64,000 bases of DNA from contig JAMXBD010000710.1 in the NCBI GenBank assembly GCA_024138025.1, positions 648,123 through 712,122 on the forward strand, in the 5' to 3' direction. The notes beneath the pieces were generated by a model. It was not told the DNA's origin and ran no database searches. It worked only from the letters and a program-made list of their open reading frames with translations. The stretch is from Combretum micranthum (taxonomy: Eukaryota; Streptophyta; Magnoliopsida; Myrtales; Combretaceae). Below are positions 57,601 to 64,000 of the stretch, one piece after another. Numbering within the stretch: position 1 is the first letter of the stretch; every line of letters starts with the position of its first letter. The translations under genes and the position numbers were made by a program.

Positions 57601-58230
57601 CATGTTCGACAACTGTTGGAATCATATGGTATTGATCATGTAAAGTCAACCCCTTATTACCCTAAGGGCAACGGCCAAGCGGAAGCTACGAACAAGACTC
57701 TTTTAAAGGTTCTGAGTCGTATGGTACACGATAACCATAAAGAATGGCACGATAAACTATCCCTAGCACTTTGGGCTTACAGGACTTCAAAGCGGCGACC
57801 AACACAAGCAACACCTTTTTCGTTAGTATATGGTGCCGAAGCAGTCGTGCCTATAGAGGTTCTGATCCCTTCAGCACGATTAGCGATCAATGCTGAGCTT
57901 GAGCCAGATGCTTTACGCATAATAGACTTGGAAGCCTTAGATGAAAGACGAGATATGGCCAAAAACAACTTGATCAACTACCAACACAAGCTTGGTATGG
58001 CCTACGATCGGTTGGTGAAGAAAAGGTCATTTCAAGTGGGTGATGTTGTACTTCGTGCAGCCGAGCATGTGCGCCGAAGTATACCTGCGCCAAAGTTCAC
58101 GCCAAAATGGGAAGGTCCCTTCATTATACATGAAGTCCATGATAGCGGGTATTGCAAGCTCCTCAATCCAAAGACTGATGCTATTACGGCTCCTATAAAT
58201 TTTCAATATGTAAAGAAGTTTCACATGTAA
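54601..58230 (+). CDS. Tat pol: RT, RNase H, second RNase H, integrase
   Basis: A 1,209-residue uninterrupted frame; the first Met shown is arbitrary, since the register is open from 54523. RT: DFRDLNKACPKDDFPLP, FMDGFSGYNQI, PFGLKNAGATYQ and the catalytic YVDD (55294-55305). The first RNase H lacks the usual Asp (YLTSTSRS). The second RNase H keeps four acidic residues (LQFDGSSG, NNEAEYEALLLGI, RGDSNLI, NRYADALA). A degenerate and then a complete zinc-binding module follow (HAGECGEHQG with CVPCQEHG). The integrase core keeps Asp 57394-57396 (FDLIGP), Asp 57574-57576 (SDNGTPF) and Glu 57682-57684 (GQAEATNK). The C-terminus ends with PKWEGPFI. All core catalytic residues are present, so pol may be competent if expressed. 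Confidence 0.95.
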   Translation: MQDQIKPQNEEIEELDLARPGESPRPIFVSKGLLQDVKSPLIDLLREYRDVFAWAYDEMPGLDPSLVVHRLNIAPGTTPIKQGQRVFRPEVEVQIKHEIEKLLHAGFIKPIEHPTWLANVVPVRKKNGQIRVCVDFRDLNKACPKDDFPLPNIDTLVDVTAGHELFSFMDGFSGYNQIKMAIGDAERTAFRTPVGNFYYTVMPFGLKNAGATYQRAMTAIFHDMMHDFMEDYVDDIVVKSKHAPDHLVHLRKVFERCRLYKLRMNPLKCVFGVASGKFLGFVVHRKGIDVDPAKIQAILSMPSPTTLKELKTFMGKVSYIRRFMPALAEISHPLHQLMKKGIAFEWKQVHEDAIQRIKGILTSSHTMTMPVKQVPMILYLTSTSRSIGALLAQEIDGQERPVYYLSRSLQGSEVKYPACEKHCLALVFATQKLRHYFLAHKVNLVTRSDPIKYLLSRPALSGRIAKWLLLLGEFDITIQTPKAVKSQALADLLAHFPNESEDVITDTIPAEFHEDSLMIETEGEWSLQFDGSSGSQGWGAGVVLTSPNGQEIPLAFKLDFHCTNNEAEYEALLLGIVFALEAGANHLCIRGDSNLIIKQTNGEYALKEPSLAPYRAAVQALIGKFEVVRYEHTKRSTNRYADALATLASKIPMHASDESLDVKVIKKTIPCTTLQLLEEDDETGDDWRVGIKNQLAQPNAASIVTLKNFIRINGALYFKGPEGVLSRCICAKQARLKLDKYHKIWCGEEGPPLYRRIQRAGYYWPSMAKDASQMQMHCPKCSELPDAKECNFVASAGDWRRPYIDYLKNNVLPTNSTDARLVKRKARKYLMHEDELYRVSFMGKPLRCITSPETEEILTEVHAGECGEHQGARKLYYQLLDMGYYWPTMESDSSNFVKRCVPCQEHGDVIHAPAVALHSLTTPWPFHTWAFDLIGPIHPPSRGCIWILVGTECFTKWVEAIPLKKATGPIVASFIKENIICRFGIPKRILSDNGTPFINSHVRQLLESYGIDHVKSTPYYPKGNGQAEATNKTLLKVLSRMVHDNHKEWHDKLSLALWAYRTSKRRPTQATPFSLVYGAEAVVPIEVLIPSARLAINAELEPDALRIIDLEALDERRDMAKNNLINYQHKLGMAYDRLVKKRSFQVGDVVLRAAEHVRRSIPAPKFTPKWEGPFIIHEVHDSGYCKLLNPKTDAITAPINFQYVKKFHM

Positions 58231-58730
58231 TAGCATGATCAGTGATGATGATGACTTGAATAATATGGGCTTGCTTTCACATGATTCTTTCACCGATCAA
58301 TTTCATTATACATTATATTTATATGTTGCTGCTGCTTGGTAAGAGACTTGTCTCCTATACGCGCGACATTCGTTCATTCATTCATGCAGCTTGTAATAGT
58401 TCAAATTTACTAAGCGCGTGGCATAATACATGCATATGAATTCTTGTGAAATCAAGTAGTGGGTAATACCCCCTTGAGAATTCTTATGAAATCAAGAAGC
58501 CTTTGCTCGCGAAAGAAATAATAATTTAAACGCGCAAAGTCATAACATATAATGTGCCGCTACACATGAATCTTACATTCTGTAAAGCGCACGAGTTCAT
58601 CGTACTATGATACGATACCAAGTGAAGGGAACAAAACTAAGAGAAAGTAGCACCATGTGAAATATTGTGCATGAAACATGAAACAAAACAAAGACAAAGT
58701 TCATGAAGTTACATAACTTAATGCAATAAT
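58231..58730. other. Spacer between pol and the convergent antisense gene
   Basis: About 500 bases hold the 3' ends of both convergent genes. A ~40-bp imperfect tandem repeat is visible (GAATTCTTGTGAAATCAAG near 58438 and GAATTCTTATGAAATCAAG near 58477). No gene was seen. Confidence 0.7.
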
Positions 58731-61221
58731 CTATTCTGCTATAGAAGCAGTATCAAGACCCTCAAGAGAATTCTCCAATTCGAGTTGTGTCGCCTCAAGT
58801 TCAGCCTTGAGCCTCTCGTAACGTTGGATTAATGGTCGATGGTGCAATACCTTTTGTGCCTTGCTAGCAACACTCTCCAAGCTATCAATTTTAAACCCCA
58901 AGGCACGAGCACTATTAAAAGCTTGTACCAATAACTCCAAGTCAGCTGAAGAAAATGAATTCCATGGTCTACCTAGCAGCATACACGCCCGACCTAACAT
59001 CACAACCATAGCATTTGTGACTTCGGAACCAGGACAAATTGATCCTGCCCAAAAATCCCCATCACGTGCATGCAACCTCTTTAATGACTCCAAGTAAATA
59101 GGGGGGACCAGGAATTCATAAAACGAAACACTCTCCCCGAAGTTATCATATGCGGGTGCGTGTTCTCCCCTCCAACTTGCTCTGGTATTTCATTATTTGG
59201 AAGAGCAAGATAGTATCCTGATGTGCCGGGGGTTCGGAGGCATTATTACAAGGGACATCATCAATTCCCTCACCGTGAATCTCTGCAGCCAACGCTTCTG
59301 CATATGCATTAATATCCTCCTCCTGTATGCTTTCATTTCCATGATCGCTTCTGTCGCTTCCAAAGTCGTCAGAAGCTTGCTCCTCACCGGCCATGTCCTC
59401 ATCATCATCATCATCATCAATCACTACAGCAGATGTATTATCACCTCTTGCTTGCAATACCTTCCCAACACCATATCGATTGGGATAAGGGTGAGTGTTC
59501 GGCGAAGAGGACTTAGATGAAGCAAATATTCCAGAAGTGCTGGCGTTTCCATCGCCAGAAATATTTTTGTTAACCTCACTTTGGCTTGTGACTCGGCTTG
59601 TCCTCAACTCGTCCTGAAAAGAAAAAAAAGGAGTGAAAACATGGTTAATATAGACATCTTAAGTAACAAGATTTAATACCTCACAAAGGCGAGGACGCTT
59701 GATTTGACTGATGATTGATGTAGGAGGCATGGTCCGCCCAATCACCGCTTTTCCTGAGGTGTTATTCTTGCCATCTTTCGGAAGTTGAAAGTGGAACTCA
59801 TGCTTATAAATGATCGACTCTGGCAAACTGTCATCTATAGCTGAAAGAGTATATTTCTTGAATGCCTCAAGACATCCTGTCCAATACGTTAACCATCCAC
59901 TTGATGCAACACCGGAGCGATTGATAGATGGAAAAAACATTTGTCTGACAGAACAATAGAGCTCATGGCGATTCTCAAGACTAATTGCCTCACAGCATCT
60001 ATTAAAATCTGTGTCGATAGCCACAATAGGAGGCACACCTTGATCAAACCCAAACTGACGTGCAACCCGATGAGGTGAGTACAACATTACTCTATGCTCC
60101 AAGAATTCAGTAGAAGAATCACACCAATCGTGAAGCGCAGGCAAACCTCGAGGTGTACACCAGAGAACATATACTACTTCAGCTTCAGAAAGCTGCTCAC
60201 CACATTCCATCAGATTCACTAAGGTCTTGGAACCCGAAGGGTAATATGTTGTGCACCACTCATATCCCTCCAATTCCTTTGTATAAGGGCGAAAGTCGAC
60301 CTCATGAGCATCATCTATAATATCAAGTAATGAACCCAAAGGCTTCCTATCAACCCAAGCCCAAGCTCGAGGTTCAGGAGGATCAGGTTTTGCAACAGGT
60401 ACACCTGGATATCTTTTGTAATGTTCGCTGAAAAACAAGTGTAGAAATCCCAAATCTACATTTGATACGATGATATATCGCCCCTTTGATCGAACTGAAG
60501 TCTCACTATAAAGGTCCAAGCGCCGATATAAAGACCCTAAATAAAAAGGCGCCAAGGCAACTCGTTCTCCACGAGCAAGACGAATCGCCAAGTTAAAAAG
60601 TCGCGGACTGACACCTTTTCCTGGCCCGCCGGGAAACACGTACATGGATAACCAACAAGCGATGAAAGCTTCTAACTCATGCCTGAAATGAATCGTAAGT
60701 CATGAGTAAGGTTAGATTGAAGTGATGACAATCAAGCATAAATAAACAAAGCAAGGAACGCATACTTACTCGCATCCATACCGGGGGCCTTCGGATCGAG
60801 TCCTTTCGTGCTCAAAAAAATGTCTTATCCACGCACAAAATGATGCTTGTCTACGACTGTCTCTCGCTTCTTGTCTATCAGCTTCTAGTACTTCCACCAA
60901 TTTTTCATCCTCTTCTGAAATCTCAGCCGTGACAATATCAGTTGACCCAGAACTAGGGAAACTTAGCAATGTGCACACATCTTCTAAGGTTGGAGTAATC
61001 TCACCCCATGATGTCACAAAAGTATGTGTACATGTACTCCAACGTGCCAATACAGCTCGCCATGCTTCAACACTTTGAGAACGGATAACCATTTTAGAAG
61101 AAATCCATATAGCAAAATTGATCCCTGCACTTTCTAAACGAGACCTATAATGAGAATTCTTTACAATGTAATATACCCATGACTGCCATCCTTGCAATAT
61201 CTGTTTTGGGTAACTAAACAT
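58731..61221 (-). CDS. Antisense plant mobile domain (PMD) gene with two introns, frame-damaged near its 3' end
   Basis: Exon 1 is 61221-60770 and carries the PMD signature: WQSWVYYIVKN, ARWSTCTHTFV, WGEITPTLEDVCTLLSFP. Intron 1 (60683-60769) has GTAAGT and TTTCAG. Exon 2 is 60682-59680 (HELEAFIACWLSMYVFPGG). Intron 2 (59614-59679) has GTATTA and TTTTCAG. Exon 3 runs from 59613 (DELRTSRV), with a stretch of six Asp codons. Both junctions keep the frame. Near 59150-59210 two one-base register changes are needed before the last part (YEFLVPPIYLESLKRL to IAE). Total about 780 codons. PMD proteins occur as host MAIN/MAIL genes and in Ty3/gypsy elements. Lying just after pol on the opposite strand suggests carriage by the Tat element. 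Function is unknown. Confidence 0.85.
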
Positions 61222-61700
61222 TGTCTCTGAAAGGGGAGCTCCTTTCTTTCATTTCTGAAACGTAAAATGGAATTCTCATCTATGTTCTTCCTATCGCTAC
61301 TCGGGGCTCTGGTTGGATGAAATGAAATTCACCATCTTTGGAGGATGAGCACACAAATCCCTCTTTTTGATATCTTTCCAGAAAAAATCATTTCGAATGT
61401 AGCATCAAGCCATTTACTACGTGGCAAGGGAACTTTGGCACATGACCTGAATTCGCCAATATTTCATTACTTTTGTCTGTATGGTTGCCACTGCGAGATC
61501 GACCCTTTCTATTTTCCTCACCATCCTCAAGATGTTTATTTTATGCACACCTACATGATAAAGGAGTTATATGCATATACAAGATCAAAAGAGATGCTAA
61601 TATCATGAACCAAATATGTGACATGAGACATATGCAACAAGTGCATCGGCTACCAGTATCTCATTCATTCACCAAATGACTGGGTGCACAAGATAAGAAA
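61222..61700. other. Upstream region of the antisense gene
   Basis: On the minus strand CCCCTTTCAG lies just before the PMD start codon and could be the end of a 5'-leader intron. No clear TATA box was identified. The plus-strand reading frames here look like chance. Confidence 0.5.
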
Positions 61701-61940
61701 GAGTCTCCTCTTATAGTGGTGCGGTTCCAAGATCGTCGCATGGGCAAGTGAGACACAAATAACCGAGGAGAGCCTCTCTCATAGCGGTGCGGTGCCAAGA
61801 TCATCATGTGAGGAATGGAACACGGACGCAATGTGCGGTTCCAAGATTGTCACATGAAGTTTGGGACGCACGGCTGAGAGTGTCATCGTACAGTGCATGG
61901 TCTCAAGATTGCCATTTATGCGGTCGGAACATGGACAACA
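61701..61940. repeat. Imperfect ~65-bp tandem repeat, about four units
   Basis: Units share GTGCGGTTCCAAGATCGTC, GTGCGGTGCCAAGATCATC, GTGCGGTTCCAAGATTGTC and GTGCATGGTCTCAAGATTGCC, with a GAGAG-type word before three of them. Tandem repeats in the 3' region are known from Tat-lineage (Retand-type) elements. Confidence 0.78.
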
Positions 61941-62499
61941 AAGAGCTTCGTCTTAAAAATCATGAGGCACCGTGGTCATTAGATGAATGAATGGAACACA
62001 TGGTGAATGTGAATGATGGAATTGAGTATTTCTTTTCGAATGTGTTCAGAAATCATTAACGATTGGTGGCACTAATATGACATTGAATAGGCAGTTTATA
62101 AAGCGAAAAACCATACTTGTAAAAATGAAGTCAAGCGGATGCACGGTGAAGATCCAACACTTCAATTTAGAGTCCTGCATGCAAGAAAATGAGATGAGTT
62201 GGTTTAACAAACAAGAAAGGTTTGGCTCATGCAAAATTTTACACACATTCTTTGACAAGTGCTAAACCCACTTATGTTAGTTCTACAAGACAAGGCATTA
62301 AATGGACAGAAAGGCATGAAGCACATATACAATTTCCCAATACAATAGCCAAATGCCTAGGAATAGTCTTTCATGTTATTTTGGTATGCACAAGCAAGCC
62401 AAGCCTACACAAACTTAAAGGAGACACAACACATAAGCACAACATATAATGGAGGTCAAGGCCTAAAGTCTATTTTTGGGACTTGAGAGACTTTCTCAT

Positions 62500-62952
62500 A
62501 TGCTGACTATACTTGATGTATACAACTTTATTGAAAACAAAGCTTGTGGAGAGGTGGATTGGTATAGCGTTTTAAGTGATGAAACAATCAAGAAACAGTA
62601 CTGAAAGCTAGCTCTTTTGTTGCATCCTAATCAAAACAAGTATCTTGGAGCTGATGGTGCATTTAAGAGATTAGCTTATAACAACAAGAGGAATTCGAGT
62701 TTCTCAGCAAAAAAGTTTAGATTCCCAATTCTAACCCAACATCGCCATCTTAGTAAAGAAAAAGATCACTGCCTCCACATGTTTTCAGACAATCATACTC
62801 ACCTTCCAGCCAGATGGGCAAGAATCTGTAACACCATGGTCAAAACATCAGTGATGCTCCTAGCTGGATGGAGGATGATTCTCTCAAAGTAGATAGCCCT
62901 ATTAAGAGAAGAAAGATTGATGATTATTTTAGTTACAGAAGTGAAGTGACAT
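62500..62952 (+). pseudogene. J-domain (DnaJ, DUF3444-type) gene fragment
   Basis: From 62500 the plus strand reads MLTILDVYNFIENKACGEVD, then WYSVLSDETIKKQY, a TGA stop (62602-62604), then KLALLLHPNQNKYLGADGAF, then KRLAYNNKRNSS. This is the N-terminal region of plant DnaJ proteins of the DUF3444 type. The catalytic HPD motif is HPN here. Compared with relatives, a few residues are missing after WYSVL and about 14 between GAFK and RLAYN. A possible later piece (DSPIKRRKIDDYFSYRSE) ends near 62952. It cannot encode a working co-chaperone. No introns were seen. It is either a captured fragment inside the Tat element or a nearby host gene relic. Confidence 0.8.
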
Positions 62953-62955
62953 AGC

Positions 62956-64000
62956 AAATAAAAGTGTACTTGGAAATGTTACTGAAAAAAAAAACGTTCA
63001 TGGATAAAAAAAATGGCTATTGTAAAATACTATGCCTGGACTTCTTAGTGTTCAACAGCACTCGACGGATTCCTTACTTTCAAATTCCAACAGCAACAAG
63101 ATTCGTCTTCAAATTCAAGCTGCAACTGAAAGTAACGGTATTGTAAGGGGAATATAGATATATTGAGTAACAAGGACCAAACAACAAGACAAGCAAACAA
63201 AAAAAAAAAATATTGAAGGCCCTCATAGCACGGCTTTATGCATACTTGCTGCTGCTCGGAAAATTGAAGGCCTGGATGCCACTTGCAACAAATGTGGGTT
63301 CGTTGATGGTCTATTAGCAATCATAGAGTTTCTGAAATGGACGTGAGATTGCTCGATGTGAGTGGACAAATGGGATCTCCGTTCGTGGGCAATCTGATTG
63401 AATAAAATGAAGATGAAAGCAAAAAAAAAAAAAATATATATATATATATATGAAGATGAAGCAGGGAGGAAAACAAAACTGCTGGAATAAATGGGGCAAG
63501 GAAAAAGAAGGGCAATGAGGACATATATATAGAAGAAGAACGTGAGCAAAGGAGGCAAGGAAGCAAAAAGATATCTTGTGTGCTGGAATAAATGGGGCAA
63601 TATATTGTACTAGACATGACGAAAATTTGCAGGTTTGCAGGCCTGGAAGTGTGATGAAAATGAAAATATTGTGGGTTGCTGTTGCACCATACACATAGCC
63701 AATTGTGTCTATCCCAATGAGGAAAACAAGACTGCTGTACCCAGCTGGCATTACAAAGCAGCAGCAGCAATATGTTTGCTGATATGGCTCAACAACAGGC
63801 TTCACCACAGACTGCCCTATTCAGAAATATTTTAGCAGAAAAGGAAAAATAGTGTCGATGGCAGTTTCGTGATTTCGAGATGGTAGTTTCGTAATTTTGG
63901 AGAATTTTGAATTTTTACCGAGCGAGACCATATTCTGAAGGGAAACGGCCCAACGAGCAATACTCATCAGCTTTGCTCATGACCCAAGCCGGTTTTCGGC
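62956..64000. other. Window end, no gene recognised
   Basis: Contains an A-run followed by (TA)n near 63421-63451, a direct repeat GCTGGAATAAATGGGGCAA at about 63481 and 63581, and a short tandem ATGGCAGTTTCGTGATTTCG / ATGGTAGTTTCGTAATTTTG near 63857-63900. No similarity to the 5' LTR (51213-51857) was seen. Reading frames here look like chance. Confidence 0.6.

Larger units (their letters stand above)
51213..64000 (+). mobile_element. Tat-lineage Ty3/gypsy element with an antisense gene, 3' end outside the window
   Basis: In order on the plus strand: LTR end with TATA box, primer site, gag-protease, RT, RNase H, a second (archaeal-type) RNase H and integrase. Then come a minus-strand plant-mobile-domain gene, a ~65-bp tandem repeat and a J-domain gene fragment. 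A second RNase H and a long 3' region with extra ORFs are typical of the Tat lineage. No second LTR was found up to 64000, so the element continues beyond the window or has lost its 3' end. That the segment after 61230 belongs to the element is an inference. Confidence 0.85.

Noticed and set aside
59197..59520. 107-codon plus-strand frame
   Set aside because: Antisense shadow of exon 3 of the PMD gene (the Ile run mirrors the Asp codons).
63223..63808. Three overlapping minus-strand frames with hydrophobic runs and YIYIYI
   Set aside because: They come from an A-run plus (TA)n and low-complexity DNA; mutually overlapping frames with no motif support.

Overview
The window is plant nuclear DNA, probably from a eudicot, and consists almost entirely of transposable elements. 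The evidence is intact LTR-retrotransposon architecture (Ty1/copia and Ty3/gypsy), initiator-tRNA-Met primer sites, a plant mobile domain gene, a plant J-domain (DUF3444-type) gene fragment and long AT-rich intergenic stretches. The species cannot be told from the sequence. I found no convincing intact host gene, rRNA, tRNA or CRISPR. The only long uninterrupted reading frames are the pol frame of a gypsy element (54601-58230) and an antisense, intron-containing gene next to it (58731-61221).

Layout. 1-2022: the 3' part of a gypsy-type LTR on the plus strand. 2131-7485: a 411-bp terminal-inverted-repeat (TIR) element split by a 4.9-kb Ty1/copia element (2490-7428, minus strand, target-site duplication (TSD) ATAGA). 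9704-25153: a solo LTR of a ~1.9-kb LTR family (TSD AAAAA), split by a full-length 13.5-kb chromovirus of Tekay type (9776-23299, minus strand, 3.6-kb LTRs, TSD TATGA). 26300-26900: a protease-region fragment of a Tat-type gypsy element. 29629-47530: a degenerate minisatellite with two layers of larger duplication. It is broken by a full-length 10.6-kb Sirevirus-like copia element with an env-like extra coding region (30300-40896, TSD GTAGG), by a foldback element (41874-42253) and by a second solo LTR of the 1.9-kb family (44766-46669). 49428-49939: a 512-bp foldback element with a 7-bp TSD. 51213 to the window end: a Tat-lineage gypsy element with one LTR, a primer site, gag-pro, a complete pol frame (RT, RNase H, second RNase H, integrase), an antisense spliced plant-mobile-domain gene, a ~65-bp tandem repeat and a J-domain gene fragment. 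Its 3' LTR is not in the window.

Relative ages follow from nesting and LTR similarity. The copia element at 2490-7428 is youngest by LTR comparison (2 substitutions and 1 indel in ~244 bp), yet its coding region is broken many times. The Tekay and Sirevirus-like elements are older, with LTR copies visibly several percent apart and damaged integrase catalytic residues. The Tat element is the best preserved: one frameshift and one premature stop separate gag-pro from pol, and pol keeps its RT, integrase and second RNase H catalytic residues.

All boundaries, TSDs and motifs were read by eye. Percent identities are impressions, not computed values.
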